This document shows positions 25,932 to 35,075 of a DNA stretch of 42,259 nt, piece by piece. The first letter of the stretch is position 1; each line of letters starts with the position of its first letter. This stretch comes from Acidobacteriota bacterium. Its GTDB lineage: Bacteria > Acidobacteriota > Terriglobia > Bryobacterales > Bryobacteraceae. The translations under genes were made by a program, and so were the position numbers. The stretch lies in assembly GCA_016870995.1 (NCBI GenBank), contig VFZU01000046.1, forward strand, positions 1-42,259. Direction: 5' to 3'. A model generated the notes under the pieces. The model had not been told where the DNA came from, ran no database searches, and saw nothing but the letters and a program-made list of their open reading frames with translations.

Positions 25932-27026
25932 CTAGCCTTTCAAACGGGAAGCGATAAAGGGAACGCCCTTGACGCCGTGGAAGACGTGGGCACCGGGGTG
26001 GACTTCCATGCCGAGGGACGAAGAAGCTCCGAAGACTTCGTAGATCTTGCTGGTGGCAGTGTAGGCTTCTTTGAAGCCAGGAAGGGGGAAGATACGATCC
26101 TGCTCGCCCGTCTCCACGAATAGAGGTCTGGGTGCGATGAGGCCGGCCACGTCACTCATCTCGGCCCAATTGAGAATGCCAGGGACGTAGTTGTCCATGC
26201 AGTGAGCGAGCGACAAGATGCAATCGCGGAAGGTGCATAGGTAGCCGGAGACCATCGCGGCCTGAATGCGGGTGTCGAGGGCGGTTGCGAACAGAGTGCA
26301 GGTGCCGCCACCGGAGATGCCGACGCAGCCGACTCGCTTGGCATCAAGATCCTTGCGGGTTTCGATGTAGTCAATGGCGCGCATCACATCGTAGGCACGC
26401 CAGCCAATCATGGTTTCGCCGAACAAAAGAGCAGCGCCAGCAGCGGGCTGGCAACTGTTGTTATTGGGGCCTTTGGCAGCATTGATCGGGTCGCGGCGAT
26501 GGCCGAAAGCAAGGGGCTCGATGGCGAGCGCGGCGATGCCCTGTTCGACGAACTGGAGAGCGAAATCGGCCTGGTAGCCCGCTTTGTTGGTGCGATCAAG
26601 GCCCTTCTCATCAATGCCTACGATGTCGTCGACACCGCGACCGTGGCCGGGGACGCAAACCATGACGGGTTGCTTGCCAGCGGTGACCTTGGGCTTCAAG
26701 AGGTAGGCGAGAACCTCCATGCCTTCACGGCTGGTGAAGGTGAGCTTTTCGCGAGTGTAGGTGGGGAAGTCTTTGGTTTCGAGGAGGCGCGCGTTGAGAG
26801 AAGGCTTCGAGGTTGGGAAGCCGCCAACGAGTTCTTCGACTTTGGTGCGCAGCTTGCGTTGCCAGGCACGCGCGGCGGAGGGAGTGGTGGAATTGAAACG
26901 GTAGCGGAGAGGTGCCTGGTCGTGCCGGAGACGGGCGTAGACAACAGGGTCGAGGCGGGGTTCTGGCGTTGTATCGGCGTTGAGAGCCGCAGCCAAGCCG
27001 AGGGAAGTCACTTCACGCCGGGTCAT
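25932..27026 (-). CDS. Exported alpha/beta hydrolase (acetyl xylan esterase/dienelactone hydrolase-like)
   Basis: A 364-residue protein with an N-terminal TRREVTSLGLAAAL leader of Tat type. The triad can be read: nucleophile in VGCVGISGGGTCTLF, aspartate in ETGEQDRIFPLPG and histidine in PGAHVFHG. The insertion with RRDPINAAKGPNNNSC is typical of this 'abhydrolase family' of Bacteroidetes/Acidobacteria esterases. Its ATGA start overlaps the cpaF stop, an odd pairing of a secretion ATPase with an esterase. The substrate could be acylated plant polysaccharide, by analogy only. Confidence 0.82.
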   Translation of the reverse strand: MTRREVTSLGLAAALNADTTPEPRLDPVVYARLRHDQAPLRYRFNSTTPSAARAWQRKLRTKVEELVGGFPTSKPSLNARLLETKDFPTYTREKLTFTSREGMEVLAYLLKPKVTAGKQPVMVCVPGHGRGVDDIVGIDEKGLDRTNKAGYQADFALQFVEQGIAALAIEPLAFGHRRDPINAAKGPNNNSCQPAAGAALLFGETMIGWRAYDVMRAIDYIETRKDLDAKRVGCVGISGGGTCTLFATALDTRIQAAMVSGYLCTFRDCILSLAHCMDNYVPGILNWAEMSDVAGLIAPRPLFVETGEQDRIFPLPGFKEAYTATSKIYEVFGASSSLGMEVHPGAHVFHGVKGVPFIASRLKG

Positions 27027-28420
27027 TCCTGGTTTACCTCGACAATCTCGTCGAAGATATCGGATCGCAGGCTGATGCCAGCCATGCGAAGGCGATCAAG
27101 GATTTTCGGTTTGACACCGCTCCAGCGGAAGCGGCCCTGTACGCGGCCGTCGGCGGTCATACCGGTGCGCTCGAAAAAGAAGATGTCCTGAGTCATGACG
27201 CGACCGTCTTCTACACCAGTGACTTCTGCGATCGAGACGATCTTACGAGAGCCATCTTGCAGACGGGCCACCTGGCAGACCATCTTGATGGCGCTGGCGA
27301 GTTGCTGGATGAGGACCTTCGAAGGGATCTCGAGATCGGCCATGAGCATCATGGCTTCGAGGCGGGAGAAGGCATCGCGCGGGGTGTTGGCGTGGATGGT
27401 GGTCATGGAGCCTTCGACACCGGTGTTCATGGCCTGAAGCATGTCGAGCGCTTCGCCGCCGCGGCACTCACCGATGATGATGCGGTCGGGGCGCATACGG
27501 AGAGCGGTGCGGACCAATTGGCGCTGGTTGATGCCGCCTTCTTTGTTGAGATTCGGGGGGCGCGTTTCGAACTTGACGACGTGGCGCTGCTGGAGTTGGA
27601 GTTCGGCTGTGTCCTCGATGGTGACGATGCGTTCATCTTCGGGGATGAAGCGGGACATGGCGTTGAGCGTGGTCGTTTTGCCGCTACCGGTGCCGCCCGA
27701 GACAAGCACTGTGGATTTGGCGGCGACGCAGGCAGCCATGAACTCGAGCATGGAGCGGGTGATCGTCTTCTTTTCGATGAGCTCTTCGCTGGTGATGACG
27801 TGCTTGCCGAAACGGCGGATGGACATCGAAGGGCCATCGAGAGCCAGCGGCGGAATGATGGCGTTGACACGGCTGCCGTCTTGCAAACGGGCGTCGACGA
27901 TTGGATTCGCTTCGTCGACGCGACGGCCGACCTTCGAGACGATTTTTTCAATGACGTGGAGCAGATGGGCATTGTCTTTGAAGCGAATGCCCGTGAGCGT
28001 GAGCTTGCCGAACCGTTCGACGTAAACCTTGTTCGGGCCGTTGATGAGGATATCGGAGATGGATGGTTCTTTGAGCAGCGGCTCGAGAGGGCCAAGACCA
28101 AAAACTTCATCGAGGACTTCTTCGATGATCTGGTTTTCTTCGGCCGTCGTCATGGGGACGCGCAGCTCCTGAAGAAGCTTTTCTACGACGCGGCCGATTT
28201 CCATGCGGACGCGGTCGCGCGGGAGCGAGTTGACCTTGTCGAGATTGAGGACGCTGATGAGCTTGCGGTGGATTTCACCCTTGAGCTCGAAGGTACGGCT
28301 GGTGGCGCGGAGATTTCCCGTCAGTGCTGGCGCGGCCGGTTTCTCCACGGAGGCCGCCTTCGTGGAGGCGGGCGGAGGTTTAATACCGGTACGGCGCGGA
28401 ACTGGACGAAATGTACCCAT
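27023..28420 (-). CDS. cpaF: CpaF/TadA family secretion ATPase
   Basis: A 465-residue hexameric ATPase of type II/IV secretion and Tad pilus systems. The first ~80 residues are low-complexity (PPPASTKAASVEKPAAPALT) and probably disordered. Then come ILINGPNKVYVERFGKL, Walker A VSGGTGSGKTTT, the Asp box IVTIEDTAELQL, Walker B RIIIGECRGGEALDML and a His box SMTTIHANTPRDAFSRLEAM. No tadB, tadC, rcpA or pilin gene is present in the window, so it is separated from a secretion cluster or is an orphan. It follows galT by 19 bp. Confidence 0.9.
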   Translation of the reverse strand: MGTFRPVPRRTGIKPPPASTKAASVEKPAAPALTGNLRATSRTFELKGEIHRKLISVLNLDKVNSLPRDRVRMEIGRVVEKLLQELRVPMTTAEENQIIEEVLDEVFGLGPLEPLLKEPSISDILINGPNKVYVERFGKLTLTGIRFKDNAHLLHVIEKIVSKVGRRVDEANPIVDARLQDGSRVNAIIPPLALDGPSMSIRRFGKHVITSEELIEKKTITRSMLEFMAACVAAKSTVLVSGGTGSGKTTTLNAMSRFIPEDERIVTIEDTAELQLQQRHVVKFETRPPNLNKEGGINQRQLVRTALRMRPDRIIIGECRGGEALDMLQAMNTGVEGSMTTIHANTPRDAFSRLEAMMLMADLEIPSKVLIQQLASAIKMVCQVARLQDGSRKIVSIAEVTGVEDGRVMTQDIFFFERTGMTADGRVQGRFRWSGVKPKILDRLRMAGISLRSDIFDEIVEVNQE

Positions 28421-28439
28421 GATCTAAGACACTAACACC

Positions 28440-29444
28440 TCAAACCAGCCCTGCGTCGCGCAAAAACTTTGCGGCTTCCTCGGGAGGCGTCGGATTTATG
28501 TAAAAACCGGTGCACCACTCGAAGCCAGCGATTTTGGTGAGGCGTGGAATGATCTCGATATGCCAGTGGAAATGGTCGAGGGGCCCGTCGTGCGCAGGGG
28601 CAGTATGAATGACGAAGTTGAAGCTGGGCCGCTCGAGGACTTTGTCGATGCGGCGCAATAAGGTGCGCATGACCCAGGCGAGGTTGTGGATGAGCTGAGG
28701 CGAAGAATCCTCAAAGTGGCTGCTGTGGTGACGTGGAAGCACCCAGGTTTCGAAGGGAAAGCGGGGGGCGTATGGTGAAAATGCGACGAACTGATCGGTT
28801 TCGAGGATGAGGCGAGAGCCGTCTTCCACCTCTTGGCGGACCATGTCGCACCAGATGCAGCGCTCGCGAAAATCGAAATAGCGGCGGGAGCCATCGAGTT
28901 CTTCCTGGACGCGCTTCGGCACAATCGGGAGGCCAATGATTTGCGAGTGCGTGTGTTCGAGTGTGGCACCAGCCAAGTCTCCGTGATTTTTGAAGCAAAC
29001 GATATAGCGCATGCGCGTATCGCGTTTGAGGTCCCGGATACGCTCGCGAAAGGCCCAAAACAGGTTCTCAACGGTTTTCTCAGAGCAATCGGATAGGAAG
29101 AGCTCGTGATTGGGGGTTTCGATAATGACTTCGTGAGCACCGACACCGTTCATACGGTCGTAGATGCCGTCGCCGATGCGATCGAGATTGCCTTCAACGC
29201 GGAGAGCAGGAAACTTGTTGGGGACGACGCGGAGCGTCCAATTCGGACCATTCGGCTCACCGCCGTCGGGCCGGAAGGCCATGATCTCAGGCGGAGTTTT
29301 CGATTCGTTACCTTCGCAGAATGGGCAGAACCGGTTTGTTGCTCCGGCTACGGGGACCCGGACGAAATCGCTGGGACGGCGGGCGCGTTCCACCGAAATG
29401 ATCACCCAGCGGCCAGTAATGGGGTCTCGTCGGAGTTCAGGCAT
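28440..29444 (-). CDS. galT: Galactose-1-phosphate uridylyltransferase
   Basis: A 334-residue HIT-superfamily transferase of the Leloir pathway, exchanging UMP between UDP-glucose and galactose-1-phosphate. It starts with PELRRDPITGRWVIIS. A zinc pair CPFC is followed by the catalytic H-x-H-x-Q in EHTHSQIIGLP, whose second histidine is the UMP-carrying nucleophile, and the C-terminal HWHIEIIPRLTK. No other Leloir genes are adjacent. It diverges from icd across 69 bp and heads a long minus-strand run of genes. Confidence 0.9.
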   Translation of the reverse strand: MPELRRDPITGRWVIISVERARRPSDFVRVPVAGATNRFCPFCEGNESKTPPEIMAFRPDGGEPNGPNWTLRVVPNKFPALRVEGNLDRIGDGIYDRMNGVGAHEVIIETPNHELFLSDCSEKTVENLFWAFRERIRDLKRDTRMRYIVCFKNHGDLAGATLEHTHSQIIGLPIVPKRVQEELDGSRRYFDFRERCIWCDMVRQEVEDGSRLILETDQFVAFSPYAPRFPFETWVLPRHHSSHFEDSSPQLIHNLAWVMRTLLRRIDKVLERPSFNFVIHTAPAHDGPLDHFHWHIEIIPRLTKIAGFEWCTGFYINPTPPEEAAKFLRDAGLV

Positions 29445-29513
29445 AAGGAAACCATCGATTCTCGCACAGCCGGGAGATTCAGCGTGTAGTAGGCTTGAAG
29501 TTTACCCCAAATT

Positions 29514-30947
29514 ATGTCGAAAACCTCTATCACAGTCGCACATGGCGACGGCATTGGCCCTGAAATTATGGGCGCTACCCTGCACATCCTTGAGTCGGCA
29601 GGGGCTCAATTGGACATCGAGACGATCGAGATCGGCGAAAAAGTTTATCTGAGCGGTAACTCTGCGGGCATCTCGCAGGATTCGCTGGACAGCCTGCTGC
29701 GCACAAAAATATTTTTGAAGGCTCCGATCACGACACCCCAGGGCGGAGGCTTTAAGAGCCTAAACGTGACCACGCGCAAGATGCTGGGTCTTTATGCCAA
29801 CGTGCGGCCTTGCGTCGCCTATCACCCGTTCGTGCAGACCAAGCACCAGGGTATGGACGTTGTGATTGTTCGCGAGAACGAAGAGGATTTGTACGCCGGT
29901 ATCGAATACCAGTTGTCGGCTGACGTTCACCAATCGCTGAAGATCATCACTCGCCGCGGCTCGGAGCGTATCGTTCGTTACGCGTTCGAATACGCGAAGG
30001 CGAATGGCCGCAAGAAGGTGACCTGCTTTACCAAAGACAACATCATGAAGATCTCGGACGGCTTGTTCCACAAGGTGTTCGATGAGATCGGCGCGCAGTA
30101 TCCGGAAATCGAGAAGGAACACTGGATCGTCGACATCGGCGCTGCAAAGCTGGCCGATACGCCTGGCGCATTTGATGTGATCGTGATGCCGAATCTGTAT
30201 GGCGACATTTTGTCGGACGTGGCCGCGCAGATTGCGGGCTCGGTAGGTCTGGCGGGATCTTCGAACATCGGCATGAAGTATGCGATGTTCGAGGCGATCC
30301 ATGGTTCGGCACCGCGTCGCGCGGGACAAAACCTGGCGAATCCTTCGGGGCTGTTGCTGGGTGGCGTGATGATGCTGGCGCACATTGGTCAAGCCGAAGT
30401 CGCGCAGCGTGTTCATAACGCTTGGCTGAAGACGCTTGAAGATGGCACGCATACCTACGACATCTTCAAGGAAGGCACCTCAAAGAACAAAGTTGGCACC
30501 AAGGAATTCGCGCAAGCCGTTGTGGCGAACCTCGGCAAGATGCCCGAGCAGTTGAAGAGCGTGCAGTATAAGACTCTGCCGCCGCTGCCCGAGCCGCCAA
30601 TGCCGACCTACAACAAGATCGATCAAGTAGGCGTCGACATCTTTGTGAACTGGTCAAAGGGCGATGCTAACGAACTCGGCAGCCAAATCGAAAAGCTCGG
30701 CACCGACAAACTGAAGCTCGTGTTTATCTCAAACCGCGGAACCAAAGTGTATCCAGGCGGACTTGCCGATACGGTGAAGGCCGACCAGTGGCGCTGCCGC
30801 TTTGAAGGCAAGCTGGGCGAAATCGACCAGCGAGACCTTCTCGCGCTTTATACCAGCTTTGTGAACGGCGGCTTCTCGATCATCAAGTCGGAAGGCCTGT
30901 TCTTCTACGACGGCCAGCGCGGATACTCGCTCGGCCAGGGCCAGTAA
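29514..30947 (+). CDS. icd: NADP-dependent isocitrate dehydrogenase (long, Thermus-like form)
   Basis: A 477-residue beta-decarboxylating dehydrogenase making 2-oxoglutarate. Key blocks are VAHGDGIGPEIM, FLKAPITTPQGGGFKSLNVT, the substrate loop RENEEDLYAGIEY, MPNLYGDILSDVAAQIAGS and IHGSAPRRAGQNLANP. About 140 residues beyond the usual core, starting near the PPLPEPPMPTY linker, form a C-terminal extension seen in Thermus/Rickettsia-type enzymes. It is 6 bp before purE. The coenzyme assignment is by family resemblance. Confidence 0.9.
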   Translation: MSKTSITVAHGDGIGPEIMGATLHILESAGAQLDIETIEIGEKVYLSGNSAGISQDSLDSLLRTKIFLKAPITTPQGGGFKSLNVTTRKMLGLYANVRPCVAYHPFVQTKHQGMDVVIVRENEEDLYAGIEYQLSADVHQSLKIITRRGSERIVRYAFEYAKANGRKKVTCFTKDNIMKISDGLFHKVFDEIGAQYPEIEKEHWIVDIGAAKLADTPGAFDVIVMPNLYGDILSDVAAQIAGSVGLAGSSNIGMKYAMFEAIHGSAPRRAGQNLANPSGLLLGGVMMLAHIGQAEVAQRVHNAWLKTLEDGTHTYDIFKEGTSKNKVGTKEFAQAVVANLGKMPEQLKSVQYKTLPPLPEPPMPTYNKIDQVGVDIFVNWSKGDANELGSQIEKLGTDKLKLVFISNRGTKVYPGGLADTVKADQWRCRFEGKLGEIDQRDLLALYTSFVNGGFSIIKSEGLFFYDGQRGYSLGQGQ

Positions 30948-30953
30948 GCCGGT

Positions 30954-31445
30954 ATGTCCACTGCTCCGCCGCGAGTCGCGGTCGTGATGGGTTCAAAGTC
31001 TGACTGGGAGACGATGCGTCATGCCGACGACATGCTCACGTTTTTTGGCGTGGCGCATGAGTGTCGTGTAGTGAGTGCGCATCGGACCCCAGAGTACATG
31101 AACGCCTATGCACGCGAAGCGGAAGAGCGTGGAATTGAAGTGATTATTGCCGGGGCAGGTGGGGCGGCTCACCTGCCCGGCATGATTGCGGCTCAGACGT
31201 TGGTGCCCGTGTTGGGGGTGCCGGTTGAATCGCATGCATTGAAGGGCCTTGATTCTCTTTATTCGATCGTGCAGATGCCGGGTGGCGTGCCGGTTGGAAC
31301 ACTGGCGATCGGTAGAGCTGGGGCAATTAACGCAGCATTGCTCGCGGTCGCGATTCTGGCCAATCATGAGCCTGAGTTGAGATCCAAGCTGCGGGCGTTT
31401 CGAGAGGAACAGACGGCCAAGGTTCGGCGCGAAACATTGCCATGA
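30954..31445 (+). CDS. purE: N5-carboxyaminoimidazole ribonucleotide mutase
   Basis: A 163-residue class I PurE that converts N5-CAIR to CAIR in purine synthesis. Signature blocks are [24 protein letters not shown] with the catalytic histidine, and [16 protein letters not shown]. The closing [15 protein letters not shown] is typical. It overlaps purK by four bases (ATGA). The purEK pair supports the bacterial two-step, ATP-dependent CO2-fixing route. Confidence 0.96.
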   Translation: MSTAPPRVAVVMGSKSDWETMRHADDMLTFFGVAHECRVVSAHRTPEYMNAYAREAEERGIEVIIAGAGGAAHLPGMIAAQTLVPVLGVPVESHALKGLDSLYSIVQMPGGVPVGTLAIGRAGAINAALLAVAILANHEPELRSKLRAFREEQTAKVRRETLP

Positions 31446-32566
31446 AGCCCGTGTTGCCCGGAGCGGCTATTGGGATTTTGGGAAGTGGTCAATTGGGTCG
31501 CATGCTGGCGATATCGGCGCGGCAATTGGGTTATCGAGTGCATGTGTACTCGCCGGATGCGAATTCTCCCGCGGGGCAGATTGCAGATCGCGAAATGGTT
31601 GGCGAGTACGAGGATTTGGATCAGATTGCAACGTTCGCCAAGTCTGTCGATGCAATCACGCTGGAGTTCGAAAACATTCCCTTTGCGGCGGCATCCGCTG
31701 CTGAGAAACTGGCTCCGTTACATCCAGGGCCGGAGGTGTTACACACCACGCAGCACCGGTTGCGGGAAAAAACATTTCTTCGCAATAACGACTTCCCGGT
31801 GACGCACTTCATCGCGATCGAAGATCATCTGCCGACGGAAGCGCACTTTCCCGCGATCTTGAAGACGGCGGGTTTTGGGTACGACGGCAAGGGGCAGATC
31901 AAAGTGAATTCGATGGCCGAGCTTGAGGCGGCCTGGGACAAGCTGGCAAAACAAGCCTGCGTGCTTGAGGCGTTTGTGCCATTTGAACGAGAGTTGTCTG
32001 TGGTGGCGGCGAGAGGTCAGGATGGCGCGTTTGTTCACTATGGGGTGTTTGTGAATTCGCACGCAAACCATATCCTCGACGTGACAACAGCACCGGCATT
32101 GCTCCCGGCGAAAACGTTTCAGGAAGCGATTGCAATTACAGAGGGGATATTCGAGGCGCTTCGAGTTGTGGGCACAACTTGTGTTGAGTTCTTTTTGCGG
32201 CACGATGGATCTCTGCTTGTGAACGAGATTGCGCCGCGGCCCCATAATTCTGGTCATTTGACCATCGATGCGGCAAGGACGAGCCAGTTTGAACAACAAT
32301 TGCGGGCGGTTTGCGGCTTACCCCTTGGGGACACTCATTTTCATGCACCAGCGGCGATGGCGAACCTGCTTGGGGATTTGTGGAGCGAAGGAACCCCGAA
32401 TTGGAGTGCATTGTTGAAATTCCCCGAGGCGCGGCTGCACCTGTATGGCAAAGACGACCCACGGCCAGGACGCAAGATGGGCCACGTGACGGCGCTGGGC
32501 AAGTCTGGCGTACACGCCGCTGAAATTGTCAAGGCGGCTCGTCACGCTCTTTTAACTTCAGTCTGA
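31442..32566 (+). CDS. purK: 5-(Carboxyamino)imidazole ribonucleotide synthase
   Basis: A 374-residue ATP-grasp enzyme that carboxylates AIR with bicarbonate and ATP, feeding PurE. It has the N-terminal [16 protein letters not shown], the ATP-grasp lid region [11 protein letters not shown] and the metal-binding segment [17 protein letters not shown]. The ATG overlaps the purE stop. Length and motifs are normal. Confidence 0.96.
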   Translation: MKPVLPGAAIGILGSGQLGRMLAISARQLGYRVHVYSPDANSPAGQIADREMVGEYEDLDQIATFAKSVDAITLEFENIPFAAASAAEKLAPLHPGPEVLHTTQHRLREKTFLRNNDFPVTHFIAIEDHLPTEAHFPAILKTAGFGYDGKGQIKVNSMAELEAAWDKLAKQACVLEAFVPFERELSVVAARGQDGAFVHYGVFVNSHANHILDVTTAPALLPAKTFQEAIAITEGIFEALRVVGTTCVEFFLRHDGSLLVNEIAPRPHNSGHLTIDAARTSQFEQQLRAVCGLPLGDTHFHAPAAMANLLGDLWSEGTPNWSALLKFPEARLHLYGKDDPRPGRKMGHVTALGKSGVHAAEIVKAARHALLTSV

Positions 32567-32580
32567 CAAGATCGGCAGTG

Positions 32581-33522
32581 ATGCTGCTGCTAGCCTCCGC
32601 TCTCTTGACTGCATATCTGGGCGACTTCGTCCTGGAATCGGGCAAAGTACTCAAGGACCTGACAATCGGCTACCGCACTTACGGAACGCTCAATGCCGAT
32701 GGGTCGAACGTGATCCTCTTTCCAACATGGTTCAACGGCAAGACGGATGGCGTCAAATCCTATGTCTTCAACAAACACCCATTGGTGGACCAGACGAAAT
32801 ACTTCGTGATTGCAGTTGATGCGATCGGGAACGGCGTATCGACCTCGCCTTCGAACTCGGCGACCCAAAAGGGCAAGAACTTTCCGCGCATCACAATTGC
32901 GGACATGGTTCGGAGCCAGCATTTGTTACTAACCAAGCACTTGAATGTGAATCAGTTGCACGCGGTGGTGGGAATCTCGATGGGCGGGATGCAGACGTTT
33001 GAATGGATGGGCCAATATCGAACGTTTATGAAGAAGGGAATTTCAATTGTTGGCACGCCTCATATGACTGGCGCTGATATGGCGCTTTGGATGGAGATGG
33101 CGACAAGCAAAGTGGGCGGTGGGGGAAAGAGATCAAGCGGCGGTATGTAGCAGACCATTCTGAATGGGATTCTCGGAGCCCTCGGTGCCAGAGGCGGAGG
33201 AGGAGGATCTTCCATTCCCGCGCCAGACAACGCGTTCTATCAGTTCAATGCCATGGCAACGCACAACTTGACGCGCTTGCTTGGAAACTCACTTGAGGCA
33301 ACCGCGAAGGGCATTCGTGCCGAGACGATGATTTTTGTGGCGGACGCCGACAAGGCTGTGTCGAACGACATCCCACTGCGGTTTGCGCAGTTGAAGGGTT
33401 CGCGAGTCGTGAGATTGAAGAGCGCGGAAGGTCACAATGCATTCAAGCTGGAACGGGAATTGATTTCGAGCGAAGCACTGCCGTTCCTCGATGGCGTGAA
33501 GCCCAACTCAGTCTTCAAATAG
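32581..33522 (+). pseudogene. Exported MetX-like alpha/beta hydrolase interrupted by an in-frame TAG
   Basis: Related to homoserine O-acetyltransferase-like hydrolases. It starts at ATG 32581 with a short leader and a family-like FVLESGKVLKDLTIGYRTYG. The nucleophile sits in VVGISMGGMQTFEWMG. At 33148-33150 there is a TAG after a G-rich stretch. The same frame then continues with the catalytic aspartate (VADADKAVSND) and histidine (EGHNAFK) to a stop at 33522. All triad residues are thus present on both sides of one stop. In another frame, codons around 33120-33170 (EIKRRYVADHSEW) look more protein-like than the read frame, so two nearby compensating frameshifts are also possible. The end overlaps the rluA-like gene by 15 bp. 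Confidence 0.75.
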
Positions 33523-34338
33523 CTGCCAGGGCGGGGGCGTCTGGTAGGTCTGCCCAAGCAGGGAGAGCTGGTGAGCATGGAGGAACATACGGCTCCCCGG
33601 TGTACCGTAGAGGCGGTCGCCAAGGATGGGGTGGCCGATGTGAGCGCAGTGGATGCGCAATTGATTGGTGCGCCCTGTAATGGGTTCCAGTTGAACGTGG
33701 GTCATGTTGCTGTGTCTCGATGTGACGCGCAGACGGGACTGCGCGGGCTTGCCGCTCGCTCGAACGCCCCAAGCAGGCTTGGCCTCGGGGTCGCGGCCGA
33801 TGGGCGCATCGATCAGCAGCTCATCCGGCTCGACGGTACCTTCAAGAACGGCCAGGTAGAGCTTGGCGACTTGACCGCTTTCCCAGGCACGCGTGATGCT
33901 CCGGAGTTCAATCTCGGTTTTCGCCACAACCAGGACACCACTGGTTTCCTGGTCGAGGCGATGCGGGAACCAGAAGCGAGCGCCTTTGAGATGAGAAGCG
34001 AGAGCGTTGGCGAGGGTGCCGGTCTTAACGTGCATCGTGGGATGCACCAACATCCCGCCAGGCTTGGCGACGACGATTCGATGCTCATCCTCGAAAAGAA
34101 TCTCGAGAGGGATTGCTTCAGGCTTACGAGATGTGGCGGCCTCAAGGTCGACTTCGATCGAGACGATTTGTCCCGGCTTTAGCTTGCGCCCCCAGTTCTC
34201 TACAAGTTCGCCATCGAGGAAACAGTGGCCCTGATAAACGCGAGCGCGGAGATACATCTGGCTCAAGCCAGAAAAACGGCGGGTGAGGAAGGTCTTCACA
34301 CTGAGCCGATCTTCTTCTCGCGCGACAATCAGATCCAT
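33508..34338 (-). CDS. RluA-family 23S rRNA/tRNA pseudouridine synthase
   Basis: A 276-residue enzyme with an N-terminal S4 RNA-binding segment (RRFSGLSQMYLRARVYQGHCF) followed by the catalytic domain. The catalytic aspartate is in PHRLDQETSGVLVVAK. Later blocks are KLYLAVLEG and LEPITGRTNQLRIHCAHIGHPILGDRLYG, which follow the RluA/C/D pattern. The exact RNA target (RluC, RluD or other) cannot be decided. Its ATG shares bases with the start of the sirtuin gene on the other strand. Confidence 0.9.
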   Translation of the reverse strand: MDLIVAREEDRLSVKTFLTRRFSGLSQMYLRARVYQGHCFLDGELVENWGRKLKPGQIVSIEVDLEAATSRKPEAIPLEILFEDEHRIVVAKPGGMLVHPTMHVKTGTLANALASHLKGARFWFPHRLDQETSGVLVVAKTEIELRSITRAWESGQVAKLYLAVLEGTVEPDELLIDAPIGRDPEAKPAWGVRASGKPAQSRLRVTSRHSNMTHVQLEPITGRTNQLRIHCAHIGHPILGDRLYGTPGSRMFLHAHQLSLLGQTYQTPPPWQLFED

Positions 34339-35059
34339 GAATCGAGTATCCGATGCGCGAGAGCTTTTGTTGAGTGCGAATCGAGTGATTGCGTTGACTG
34401 GGGCGGGAATGTCGGCCGAATCAGGCGTGCCGACGTTTCGGGGATTAGACGGGCTGTGGCGTAATTACAACCCGCAGGAATTGGCTACGCCGGAAGCGTT
34501 TGCGGCGAACCCAACCCTGGTGTGGGAGTGGTACGACTGGCGGCGGGGACTGATCGCGCAAGCACAACCGAACGCGGGGCATTTCGCGCTGGCCCAACTG
34601 GAAGAGAAGGGGCCTTTCGTCACAGTGGTGACCCAGAATGTGGATGGCCTGCATCAGCGCGGTGGCTCAAGCCATGTGATCGAGCTGCATGGGTCGATCT
34701 GGAAACTCCGCTGCATGGGTTGCCAGAGGCTGCATAGCGATCTGAGAGCACACCTGCGAACTTTACCGCCGCTGTGCGAAGAATGCGGGCAGATGCTGAG
34801 GCCGGGCGTGGTCTGGTTTGGGGAGAACTTGCCACCCATGGCCTGGGAGGCGAGTGTTGAGGCTGTATCGAGCACCGACGTACTGCTGGTGATTGGGACC
34901 AGCGGGCAAGTTTATCCAGCGGCGCAGTTGGTTCCGATTGCGAAAGAGGCAGGGGCGAAAGTGATTCTGGTGAATCTGGAAGAAATTGAGTTGGGTGGCG
35001 CAGCCGACATCGTAATTCAAGGCGCGAGCGGAGAAATCCTTCCAAAACTGGTTCAATAG
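34337..35059 (+). CDS. cobB: NAD-dependent protein deacylase, sirtuin (CobB-like)
   Basis: A 240-residue Sir2 protein. It has GAGMSAESGVPTFRG for NAD binding, TQNVDGLHQRGG, the catalytic histidine in IELHGSIWKLRC, and a four-cysteine zinc site (CMGCQ... and CEECGQ). GTSGQVYPAAQLVP and VNLEE lie in the C-terminal Rossmann part. It removes acetyl or related acyl groups from lysines. ATG 34337 gives a normal N-terminus. An open frame upstream to 34283 lies inside the antisense rluA-like gene. No ribosome site is obvious. Confidence 0.9.
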   Translation: MNRVSDARELLLSANRVIALTGAGMSAESGVPTFRGLDGLWRNYNPQELATPEAFAANPTLVWEWYDWRRGLIAQAQPNAGHFALAQLEEKGPFVTVVTQNVDGLHQRGGSSHVIELHGSIWKLRCMGCQRLHSDLRAHLRTLPPLCEECGQMLRPGVVWFGENLPPMAWEASVEAVSSTDVLLVIGTSGQVYPAAQLVPIAKEAGAKVILVNLEEIELGGAADIVIQGASGEILPKLVQ

Positions 35060-35075
35060 AAGTAGAGATCTATTG

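Noticed and set aside
27257-28435. A 392-codon plus-strand frame antisense to cpaF
   Set aside because: It has shadow composition, and cpaF on the minus strand is intact with Walker A and B motifs.
28421-29513. Search for tRNA or small RNA genes in the short gaps around galT and icd
   Set aside because: The gaps are 19 and 69 bp with no cloverleaf or strong hairpin visible by eye.
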